DNA of 5,714 nt from JANMDR01 sp031376425. GTDB taxonomy: Bacteria; Pseudomonadota; Gammaproteobacteria; Burkholderiales; Usitatibacteraceae. The translations under genes and the position numbers were made by a program. Location of the stretch: NCBI GenBank assembly GCA_031376425.1, contig JANMDR010000265.1, positions 1-5,714 of the forward strand, written 5' to 3'. The stretch's first letter is position 1. Each line of letters begins with the position of its first letter. Shown piece by piece: positions 1 through 5,714 of the stretch. The notes beneath the pieces were generated by a model, which worked only from the letters and a program-made list of their open reading frames with translations, searched no databases and was not told the origin of the DNA.

Positions 1-3000
1 GCCAGCGGTCAAATTGCTGCACAAGACAGTTTAATTATCATTTCCAACGACACCGACGTAAACCGTCGCGGTACGGCCAACTTAGGTGACGCCGCCTTCG
101 GCTACACCGGCAATGGCATCGCCTATTCCAACGGCAATCTGACGATTAAACAAAGCCAAATCAATAGCGACACCATCGGCAATACGGCTGCCACCAATGC
201 GCTCATCTTTGATACCCCAGAAGTAACTAACAAAGGCCGCAACTGGGCATTAACGGGCAACAATGTCGTCTTTACTGGCAACTTCACTAACTACAACGCC
301 ACCTTTAGCACCAACAAGAACATTGAAGTAAAGGGTAACCTCACCAATACCCGTGGCCCTATCGTGCAAGGCGGCTTAGTTAACTGGGGGCAGTACGGCA
401 TCCCCGATGTGATTGATCCCGCCTTTGCCGCCCAATTCTACTACTGGCGCACCACCAGCCAGTTTGAATCTACTGATCGCGCTGAAATACAAGCTGGTGG
501 CAACCTAACTGTAGGTGGCACCCTATTCAATAATGCCTCATCGGTGTATGCCACCGGCAACATCAATGCGGGCATCCTTAAAAACGAAAGTCATCTACTC
601 GAAACCCAATGGGTACGCTTCCGTCCACCGGTTAACGGCGGCAGCAAGGGCGCTGAAGAATCGGGTGTGTTACAAGGTGGCTTCCCTGCCAGCAATGATC
701 GGATTATTTTAGGCATCGTTCAAGCCAATGGCGATTTAAACACCGGTGCTAACAACACCGTACCGAGCTTCTTTAATAATGGCTTGGTAGTGGCTAAAAA
801 CGGCACCATCAACGGCGGGCAGAACGGCACCTCGAACTTAAGGCTCAGCACCCCCATACCCAATACCAATGGCATCGGCCAAACCGGCGGCAATGCCCCA
901 CGGCCAGACACCGCCGCCACGACCGGTGCACGTGAATTTAGCGTTGGCTTTGCTGGGCAAAACATTAGAACCATCATCGGTCAAAGCAATGGTAGCAATA
1001 ACACTACCACCAGCTTCATCACCAATAGCCGTGAGCTAGAAGATAACGCCTTCATCAGAGACATTAACGGGGCTTATATCCCCAACCCCGCCTACGTCGT
1101 TCCTGCTGGTGTTGGCCAGCTTCCGGGTGGCAATGGCACCACTAATCCCGATGGCAGCACCAATACCCGCTTTACAGGGGGCAACAACAATAATAACAAT
1201 GGCGGCCAACCTGAACCACCCAAGCCCACTGGTATTAGCTTAGGCAAAGTGCAGCTCGATGGTCGGCCATTACTCGACGTCAACAACGGCAACGCTCCCA
1301 TTACCGACAAAGATGGTAAACCTATCATCTACGGCCTTGACCCGAACGCCACATCCAGCCCCGGCACCTTAATTATCCAAGACAAGCTCACCATCAAAGG
1401 GGAGGTCTTCACCAACACCGGCTTTATTAGTGCTGACACCATTAGCGTGCAGGTGACGAATTTAATAAGCCAGAGACACCTAGCCGATATTGGTCAGCGC
1501 TATGTACAAACGGATACCAAGAGCTGGCAAGTCATCAGCTCAGGCACCAGCCTAGAGCCGGGCGGCACCATTGCGGCCAATCACTGGGAGTTTGGCGCAC
1601 AGGTAAAGCGCATCCTAACCGAGCCCGGCAACTTCACCACCCGTGATGGCACAGCCGCTGACAACACTGCGTTGTTTAACCTGATACAACAGCAGGCAAC
1701 AGCCGCAGGGGTGACCTTTGATCTGCAAAGCTTAATACCCACGGAGAATAGCAAGACTTACGATGGTAAAGATAAAAACAAAGATTTATGGAAAACCATT
1801 CTTGCAGCAGTAGCAGCCATTGCCATTGGTTTCTTCTGTCAGGCCTGCGGTGTTGCGATATTCAATACCATTGGCTTGAGCAGTGTGACCGCGTTGGTGG
1901 GTGCCGCTGCAGTGAACGCCGGCGTAGCCGCATTGCTTGCTGGTATCTCAAGCCAACTCATTACCACTGGTAAAATTGACTGGAAAGCGCTGGGCAAGAA
2001 TGTACTCGTGAGTGCGCTCACGGCAGGGCTGATGGATGCGATTACACCGAGTCTTGGGTTGACCTATACCGACAAGCTCGATGCGTTCGGCAAGCCGATT
2101 ATGGAGAGCGTAAAGTCGGTAGTCAATAACGTGACCACCGTTACACAATCGGCGGTACAAGTGCTCACGACCGGCAGCAAGATAGTGCAAGGGTTAACCC
2201 AAGCACTCGTCAGTGCGTCCGTTAGTGCGGCAATCAATGGCGGCAATGGCAAGGATTTCTACGCCACGTTTGTAAACAGCATCGCCAGCAGCTTAGCCAA
2301 AGAAGCAGCCGAATTCATCGGTCAGCAAACCGGTACTAATCCGCCGCTAAACCTACTGAGCCATGCCGTGGCCGGATGCGTAATAGCACTGATGAAGCCA
2401 AATGGTGATTGTGCGAGCCAAGCCTTTGGTGCGGTCACGGGTGAGCTATTAGCACAGCTTGCAGGCCCTACTATCTCTAGTCTATTTAGAGACAACCAAG
2501 GGGCAGGGGATGCGGTCACGGTCGGTCTTGCAACCTTAGTGAGCGGCTTTGCGGCACAGGCAGCGGGCTTTGATGTGACGCAGGCGATTACGGCTAGTCA
2601 GAATGCGGTGGAGAATAATTGGAAAAATCGTGACTCGCTCGTACGGGCTGCGGAAATGGTCAACGCAAACTGCAAAGGTGCAGCACCGGAGAGCTGTGCT
2701 TGGTTAAGAACCTATTTGCGACTACAGGAGACAACTAGCACGAATGCCTTCACATGTAACGATTTGGTTTCGTGCGCAGATAGCTTCGAACAAGCGCTCG
2801 ATGGGCGTAACGCTTTGAAAGAGTTGAGTGGGGTCTTCGGTAAAGCACTCACTGAACAATTGCTGAGTCGTCAAGATCGTGACTTAACATTGCTAAACCA
2901 GCGTATGGAGACATTTGGTAAAGAATTATTTGACGATTTGCTCGGAGTTAACGCAAAAGAAAACGCCGTTCTACGAACTCGAATTTTTGGGGTGCTTGGT

Positions 3001-3915
3001 GCTGTTGCAGGTGTCGGCGGCGCAGTAGCTACAGTCTCGGCAGGTTGCTCAACGGTCTTCCTCTGCTTAGTAGGTGCTGGCACAGCAACTGTGATGATTG
3101 ATCAAGGTTTTGCGAGTGCACAAAGCGCAATTTCTGGTGAAACGGTTTACTCAAGAATTGCGGATGCAATTTCTACAACCTCTGGTCTTGATAGGGATAA
3201 GAGCGAACTTCTGGCGTCATTGTTTACGTTAAGTCCTTTGGCGCTTGAAGCTGCGTTAGCTTCGCCTAGAATTGGTGAATTTTTGTTGCGCTCGGGGTTA
3301 ACCGATGTGAGCCAAGTGAGAGCTATTCTTGCAAAATCGCAAGCGCAATATACGTCAGTGGCGATTGAGGCTGAATTGAAAGCTTCCGGTGCAGCGAATT
3401 TTGTAACGGAAGGCGAGCGTGTATTTATGGGGGTTCCATTAAATCCCAGATTGCCTCCTCCTGTTGCTGGATGGGAGTATTTCCCGAATTTTGTTAAAGG
3501 AGCCCAAACAGATTTGGTGGCCTACTCACATATTAACGGTTACCAATCAGAAGTGAGATTGGCTAATCAAGTCGCAGAAACTGGCGACACGGTATTAAAA
3601 TGGGGCGATAGAATCGGTCGAAATGGTTCTGATATTATTTCTGTAAATCTGAGAGGCGAAGTTACTCTATGGGATAGCAAATTTAGAAGTGCGGCAGTAA
3701 TTATTGAAGATTCGGGTACTTTTGCAAAGACCGGCCCAAGAAATTTCGCCATAAGGGAGGCAAGAGAGGCAGTTCTTGCTGCAAATCTTCCACCTGCAAT
3801 TGAAGCTAAAGCTCTTCAAAACCTGAGCACTCGAACTTTTAATACCAATACCGTCGGTGCAGGTAATGTAAGAAATTCAATAACGCTACGCTATTGCAAT
3901 GGCAAACTGTGTTGA
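1..3915 (+). CDS. cdiA: CdiA/FhaB-type filamentous exoprotein with C-terminal nuclease-like toxin (5' end missing)
   Basis: This is the effector of a CDI / two-partner-secretion system: it is exported through a CdiB-type outer-membrane pore, forms a filament and delivers its C-terminal toxin into neighbouring cells (family knowledge). The frame is open from base 1, so the start lies off the left edge; the GTG at 364 is internal. Seen in order: filamentous-haemagglutinin-like Asn/Gly/Thr-rich repeats with phrases such as GNLT and ATGNINA (1-1140); a Gly/Asn/Pro linker with six Asn (about 1130-1230); a further repeat stretch (1230-1770); a hydrophobic DUF637-like region (1798-1960); a GC...GDCASQAFGAVTGE segment typical of these proteins (about 2370-2450); PT-VENN ending in VENN (2608-2619); then a 435-residue toxin region. 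No frameshift or internal stop is seen in the 1304 residues. The CDI assignment is firm; the exact toxin activity is inferred. Confidence 0.9.
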   Translation, partial: ASGQIAAQDSLIIISNDTDVNRRGTANLGDAAFGYTGNGIAYSNGNLTIKQSQINSDTIGNTAATNALIFDTPEVTNKGRNWALTGNNVVFTGNFTNYNATFSTNKNIEVKGNLTNTRGPIVQGGLVNWGQYGIPDVIDPAFAAQFYYWRTTSQFESTDRAEIQAGGNLTVGGTLFNNASSVYATGNINAGILKNESHLLETQWVRFRPPVNGGSKGAEESGVLQGGFPASNDRIILGIVQANGDLNTGANNTVPSFFNNGLVVAKNGTINGGQNGTSNLRLSTPIPNTNGIGQTGGNAPRPDTAATTGAREFSVGFAGQNIRTIIGQSNGSNNTTTSFITNSRELEDNAFIRDINGAYIPNPAYVVPAGVGQLPGGNGTTNPDGSTNTRFTGGNNNNNNGGQPEPPKPTGISLGKVQLDGRPLLDVNNGNAPITDKDGKPIIYGLDPNATSSPGTLIIQDKLTIKGEVFTNTGFISADTISVQVTNLISQRHLADIGQRYVQTDTKSWQVISSGTSLEPGGTIAANHWEFGAQVKRILTEPGNFTTRDGTAADNTALFNLIQQQATAAGVTFDLQSLIPTENSKTYDGKDKNKDLWKTILAAVAAIAIGFFCQACGVAIFNTIGLSSVTALVGAAAVNAGVAALLAGISSQLITTGKIDWKALGKNVLVSALTAGLMDAITPSLGLTYTDKLDAFGKPIMESVKSVVNNVTTVTQSAVQVLTTGSKIVQGLTQALVSASVSAAINGGNGKDFYATFVNSIASSLAKEAAEFIGQQTGTNPPLNLLSHAVAGCVIALMKPNGDCASQAFGAVTGELLAQLAGPTISSLFRDNQGAGDAVTVGLATLVSGFAAQAAGFDVTQAITASQNAVENNWKNRDSLVRAAEMVNANCKGAAPESCAWLRTYLRLQETTSTNAFTCNDLVSCADSFEQALDGRNALKELSGVFGKALTEQLLSRQDRDLTLLNQRMETFGKELFDDLLGVNAKENAVLRTRIFGVLGAVAGVGGAVATVSAGCSTVFLCLVGAGTATVMIDQGFASAQSAISGETVYSRIADAISTTSGLDRDKSELLASLFTLSPLALEAALASPRIGEFLLRSGLTDVSQVRAILAKSQAQYTSVAIEAELKASGAANFVTEGERVFMGVPLNPRLPPPVAGWEYFPNFVKGAQTDLVAYSHINGYQSEVRLANQVAETGDTVLKWGDRIGRNGSDIISVNLRGEVTLWDSKFRSAAVIIEDSGTFAKTGPRNFAIREAREAVLAANLPPAIEAKALQNLSTRTFNTNTVGAGNVRNSITLRYCNGKLC
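1130..1230 (+). other. Low-complexity Gly/Asn/Pro linker inside the exoprotein
   Basis: The encoded stretch is rich in Gly, Asn, Thr and Pro and includes GGNNNNNNGG followed by QPEPPKPTG. At the DNA level there is an AAC/AAT codon run at about 1181-1200. It separates the long repeat stalk from the segment leading to the DUF637-like region and probably forms a flexible, disordered hinge. The mixed AAC/AAT codons argue against a pure microsatellite, but the run could still vary in length between strains. Confidence 0.6.
1798..1962 (+). other. Hydrophobic DUF637-like pretoxin region of CdiA
   Basis: About 54 residues are almost continuously Ala/Val/Ile/Leu/Gly, broken only by a CxxC pair (codons at 1837 and 1846) and a few polar residues. 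The segment follows a charged KDKNKDLWK stretch and is followed by a GKIDWKALGKN motif. This layout resembles the DUF637 'possible haemagglutinin' region found before the toxin in many CdiA/FhaB proteins. Its role is unsettled in the family; an involvement in holding or translocating the C-terminal toxin is plausible. The assignment rests on recalled family pattern, not on a profile search. Confidence 0.6.
2608..3915 (+). other. CdiA-CT polymorphic toxin region, VENN to stop, with PD-(D/E)XK-like nuclease tip
   Basis: VENN (2608-2619), preceded by an Ala/Gly-rich PT-VENN segment, marks the usual boundary where CdiA toxins are swapped and released. The first part carries four cysteines (codons at 2671, 2695, 2755, 2773) and then a 39-residue hydrophobic stretch (2983-3099), matching the layout of a cytoplasm-entry domain that crosses the target inner membrane. 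The tip (about 3460-3912) has Glu at 3550, IGRNGSD with Asp at 3631, and LWDSKFR with Asp at 3673 and Lys at 3679. The E...D...DxK order and hydrophobic strands around it fit a PD-(D/E)XK nuclease. At 435 residues the region is longer than the usual 200-300. DNase versus tRNase cannot be told from the sequence. Confidence 0.72.
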
Positions 3916-3917
3916 GG
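3914..3917 (+). promoter_or_regulatory. Ribosome binding site of the immunity gene, overlapping the cdiA stop
   Basis: GAGG lies five bases before the ATG at 3923 and shares its first two bases with the TGA stop of cdiA (3913-3915). This decides the start of the next gene: the upstream in-frame ATG at 3899 has no purine-rich site before it. The arrangement would couple immunity translation to toxin translation. Confidence 0.65.
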
Positions 3918-3922
3918 TTAAA

Positions 3923-4687
3923 ATGGTATTCGATCCCGTCCAGCGAAGAAGTAAGTTCCTAAATTTTTTATTAGACTTCGAGTTATCGGCAACGGCAAAA
4001 AAAGACGACCCTGTCGGAAATTTTGGATTAACCAGCGTTGAAACTATCGTAAGTGCATGGCTGGTTAACTTAAAAAATGAAATTGCCCCAGTGTTACCTA
4101 GGTCTCTTGACTGGCTAACATATGGCATTGATCACGATGAAGATTTGGGTGAGTCCATTAACTTTCATAAAGGTATGCTTTTAGAAGCAAAAGGCATCGG
4201 TTTATGGATGTTAAATGCTGTAAATGACGTGGCAGTTTGGCAAGCTGCAACTAAAAACAACCTTTCATTATTTAACGACGAAATCGTTTGGCCGAAAGGT
4301 AAATGGGATGCGGGCGGCTGGGACGATCATATGGCACTCGCCTATCAAGCAGAAGAATATGAGGCGGCCATAAGCCTTTACGAGGCATCACATAAAGTAA
4401 AACGCCCGAATCTAAGTGGCGCACTTTCCCCGCGTGGGTTTGCTTACGCACTCTGCCTGCAAAAAACGCATGTGTGCTACGCGCCAGACGATTTGCTCGC
4501 AGCCGGTCAAAAAATGCTGACCACTCACCTTGAGGAAAGCTGGATTAGCTATGGGCAATATCTGCGCGCCGCTAAATGGCTAAAAATTGTGTATTGGCAC
4601 GCAAACCCGCAACTTACACCACAACAAACAATACTTAAAGCTTACGACCATATGCCAAATGTGCCACGTCCGGAGTGGGCGAAATAA
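3923..4687 (+). CDS. cdiI: Presumed CDI immunity protein, Trp-rich, 254 residues
   Basis: By position this is the immunity protein: it starts 7 bases after the toxin stop, on the same strand, and would bind and block the toxin in the cytoplasm. I chose ATG 3923 because of the GAGG at 3914-3917; ATG 3899 would add eight residues and overlap cdiA by 17 bases. No signal peptide or membrane segment is seen. The protein is probably mostly helical, with 11 Trp in 254 residues, an acidic loop IDHDEDLGE (residues 69-77), a W-rich middle (residues 123-133) and a TPR-like helix EEYEAAISLYE (from residue 144). It is longer than many CdiI proteins (roughly 100-180). GC rises from about 39% (3961-4260) to about 51% (4321-4680), suggesting a mosaic gene. 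I do not recognise the family; the function rests on context. Confidence 0.75.
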   Translation: MVFDPVQRRSKFLNFLLDFELSATAKKDDPVGNFGLTSVETIVSAWLVNLKNEIAPVLPRSLDWLTYGIDHDEDLGESINFHKGMLLEAKGIGLWMLNAVNDVAVWQAATKNNLSLFNDEIVWPKGKWDAGGWDDHMALAYQAEEYEAAISLYEASHKVKRPNLSGALSPRGFAYALCLQKTHVCYAPDDLLAAGQKMLTTHLEESWISYGQYLRAAKWLKIVYWHANPQLTPQQTILKAYDHMPNVPRPEWAK

Positions 4688-4723
4688 TTGTCACTTTAGC
4701 TACTTCGACGCTAATTAGACTCG

Positions 4724-4729
4724 TACAAT
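4724..4729 (+). promoter_or_regulatory. Possible -10 element before the small acidic gene
   Basis: TACAAT matches the sigma-70 -10 consensus at five of six bases and lies 36 bases before the ATG at 4766. No convincing -35 hexamer sits 16-18 bases upstream, so this is weak. If real, it would let the acidic gene be expressed independently of cdiA, as expected for an orphan immunity gene. Readthrough from cdiA-cdiI across the 78-base gap is the alternative. Confidence 0.22.
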
Positions 4730-4765
4730 ATCGTCGCGCAATAAAAACACTAAGGACTAGAGCAA

Positions 4766-5092
4766 ATGAGTTTCGATTCGACGCTTCAAATTAATTTTTT
4801 AGGCTATGGCGATGAAATTAATTTCGACATGATTTACGATGAAGTTGAGGAACGCGTTGTTGCTGAATCATACCCTGCAGAAGTGGCGATGAATTTGCGA
4901 CATGCGTTTGAAACCGGGCAAAGCGACTTCGCGATAACAGCAGCCGGGGTGCGGGGCTTGGTAATGAGCATAGGCGAAGTTTGCCCTAGCTCCCACTTTG
5001 AAGCGCGCGCGACAGGTGAAGCACTTACAGATACGTGGGTTGGTATCTTTGAAATGGGTACTTGGACACTGGACGAAGGTCCTTGGGATTAA
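4766..5092 (+). CDS. Small, highly acidic, lysine-free protein; possible orphan immunity protein
   Basis: This 108-residue protein has a good start: AAGGA at 4752-4756, nine bases before the ATG. I do not recognise its family. It has no signal peptide or membrane segment and is probably cytoplasmic. The composition is striking: 20 Asp/Glu against four Arg and no Lys. It has an acidic N-terminal half (DEINFDMIYDEVEE, from residue 16) and ends in a Trp/Gly-rich tail (GTWTLDEGPWD) that reads like strands of a small alpha/beta fold. It lies 78 bases after the presumed immunity gene, on the same strand, in the place where CDI loci often keep immunity genes left from displaced toxin modules. An immunity role is therefore a reasonable inference, and acidic inhibitors often match basic nuclease toxins. 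It could instead be an unrelated accessory protein. Confidence 0.7.
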   Translation: MSFDSTLQINFLGYGDEINFDMIYDEVEERVVAESYPAEVAMNLRHAFETGQSDFAITAAGVRGLVMSIGEVCPSSHFEARATGEALTDTWVGIFEMGTWTLDEGPWD

Positions 5093-5329
5093 TTTGTTCT
5101 GCCCACTGCGGTGTCCTGTCCACCGTGGACGCATCTTAAAACACAGGCAAAAACAGCATTCTTTAAAATTTTTTGATCGCTAAATCTGCAATCAAATTTT
5201 GAAGCACTGTCGCGTTTTAAGCTTAACCGTTTTTTCATCACATCATAAGCCAAATCGTCCTAAATTTAGACGCACAAACGCATGAGCATTCCTCGCAACT
5301 GCTATACGAAACGAGTAAATTTAAATATC
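5093..5329. other. Intergenic stretch with no gene recognised
   Basis: About 240 AT-rich bases between the acidic gene and the transposase end. No open frame here has a credible start or recognisable product on either strand. A hairpin follows the acidic gene (5106-5128). There is a 10-base palindrome TTAAGCTTAA at 5217-5226 and a weak inverted pair TTTGAT/ATCAAA (5172-5177 and 5191-5196). None of these amounts to a clear terminator or operator. Confidence 0.6.
5106..5128 (+). terminator. Hairpin after the acidic gene, possible weak terminator
   Basis: Bases 5106-5113 pair with 5121-5128 to give an eight-pair stem, including two G-U pairs, closing a seven-base loop; the core is CGGTG/CACCG. 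It begins 13 bases after the stop at 5092, where a terminator would be expected. No T-tract follows directly; the nearest T-run is at about 5169-5174. It is at best a weak intrinsic terminator. Part of the same DNA can also pair as GTCCA/TGGAC (5118-5130). Confidence 0.25.
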
Positions 5330-5714
5330 TGTAAACCCCTTTTTAAGCGGATTTCCACCGTATTCGATACCCCGTAAGTAAGCCATCCCATGCCGCAAAA
5401 GGTGTGACGCTTTCGGTAACCTTTTCTTCAAACTGTTCTGTTGTGATGCGTCCGGTCAACCAAGCTCGCACCTCTGCTGGGGTACGTCCATCTAAGCCTT
5501 GATGGGGTCGAATTTGGTTGTACCAATCTTTAAATTCATGCAGCACAAAGTTCAGTTGCGTAAAATCTTCTACACCGATTTGATTCAGTTTTTGCTTCAA
5601 TGAGCCAAAGAACCGCTCAATAAACCCGTTCTGCCACGGACAGCCCACATCACTACGTTGATGACGAATATTCAATACCTTCATAAACCACCGAAACCGT
5701 TTTGAAACTAACTG
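5330..5714 (-). mobile_element. 3' end of an insertion sequence entering from the right edge
   Basis: The minus-strand integrase core identifies an IS whose body lies to the right of the window. The left limit is a guess: TGTAAACCCC begins at 5330, 13 bases beyond the transposase stop, and elements related to IS3/IS481 commonly begin with TG and have the stop codon close to the terminal repeat. The other terminal repeat and the target duplication are outside the window, so neither the boundary nor the family can be confirmed. The element lies next to the CDI module, a common position for transposases in these exchangeable loci. Confidence 0.5.
5343..5714 (-). CDS. DDE integrase/transposase, C-terminal part (5' end missing)
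   Basis: This is the end of an rve-type integrase core, the enzyme that cuts and joins IS ends. The frame stays open to base 5714 on the minus strand and codes for residues (QLVSKRFRWF) before the Met at 5684, so that Met is internal and the true start lies outside the window. The motif PWQNGFIERFFGSLKQKL contains the third catalytic acid (Glu of the DDE triad). It is followed by the usual tail WYNQIRPHQGLDGRTPAEV of the rve_3 region. The two catalytic Asp residues would be encoded beyond the right edge. After the conserved tail there are about 45 extra residues (RAWLTGRITTEQF onward, ending RIRWKSA). It resembles IS3/IS481-related transposases. No frameshift is seen in the visible part. Confidence 0.88.
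   Translation of the reverse strand, partial: QLVSKRFRWFMKVLNIRHQRSDVGCPWQNGFIERFFGSLKQKLNQIGVEDFTQLNFVLHEFKDWYNQIRPHQGLDGRTPAEVRAWLTGRITTEQFEEKVTESVTPFAAWDGLLTGYRIRWKSA

Noticed and set aside
364..366. GTG as the start of the large exoprotein gene
   Set aside because: The same frame is open from base 1 and the upstream translation has the same repeat character, so 364 is internal and the gene continues off the left edge.
1839..2519. Several open frames of 60-80 codons on the minus strand under the DUF637-like and pretoxin regions
   Set aside because: They are shadows of the Ala/Val-rich coding sequence, with low-complexity or motif-free products and no start signals.
3687..3695. AAGTGCGGC, one base from the Haemophilus uptake-signal core
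   Set aside because: It is a single imperfect copy inside coding sequence; no other copies were seen, so chance is the simplest explanation.
4868..5134. Minus-strand open frame of 88 codons opposite the acidic gene
   Set aside because: It is antisense to a gene with a good ribosome binding site, has no recognisable motif and no clear start signal.
5172..5196. TTTGAT/ATCAAA inverted pair as a terminator or operator
   Set aside because: It is a six-pair AT-rich stem with a 13-base loop and no following T-tract; such pairs are common by chance in AT-rich intergenic DNA.
5217..5226. TTAAGCTTAA palindrome as a regulator site
   Set aside because: A single 10-base palindrome with no promoter or second copy nearby; no support for a binding protein.
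5682..5684. ATG as the start of the transposase
   Set aside because: The frame is open upstream to the window edge and the upstream residues fit an integrase core; the catalytic Asp residues must lie further upstream.
1..5714. CRISPR array, tRNA or rRNA gene
   Set aside because: No regularly spaced direct repeats, no tRNA-like cloverleaf and no rRNA-like conserved stretches were seen on either strand.

Overview
The window looks like the 3' end of a contact-dependent growth inhibition (CDI) / two-partner-secretion locus from a Gram-negative bacterium, followed by accessory DNA and the end of an insertion sequence. An outer-membrane-secreted filamentous exoprotein with a DUF637-like region and a VENN toxin boundary indicates a proteobacterium. 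The sequence does not let me name the genus. GC content is roughly 40-55% and clearly uneven along the window.

Layout: bases 1-3915 (+) are one uninterrupted reading frame that enters from the left edge. It is the C-terminal 1304 residues of a CdiA/FhaB-type protein. In order it has filamentous beta-helix repeats, a Gly/Asn/Pro-rich linker, a second repeat stretch, a hydrophobic DUF637-like pretoxin region, a PT-VENN segment ending in VENN (2608-2619), a four-cysteine and hydrophobic entry region, and a terminal domain with a PD-(D/E)XK-like nuclease signature. Immediately downstream (3923-4687, +) is a Trp-rich 254-residue protein whose ribosome binding site overlaps the cdiA stop; position makes it the presumed immunity protein. 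A small, extremely acidic, lysine-free protein follows (4766-5092, +); it may be a second or orphan immunity protein. After about 240 bases without a gene, the 3' end of a DDE integrase/transposase runs in from the right edge on the minus strand (5343-5714).

How the parts would work together (inference from CDI systems): the exoprotein is exported by an outer-membrane CdiB partner encoded outside the window and presents its C-terminal toxin to neighbouring cells. The toxin is cut or released near VENN, enters the target cytoplasm and probably cleaves nucleic acid. The adjacent immunity protein protects siblings. The fall in GC after VENN, the mosaic composition of the immunity gene, the extra acidic gene and the flanking transposase all fit a site where toxin/immunity cassettes are exchanged. 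The most interesting content is the toxin/immunity pair, which I cannot assign to a named family, and the orphan acidic gene.
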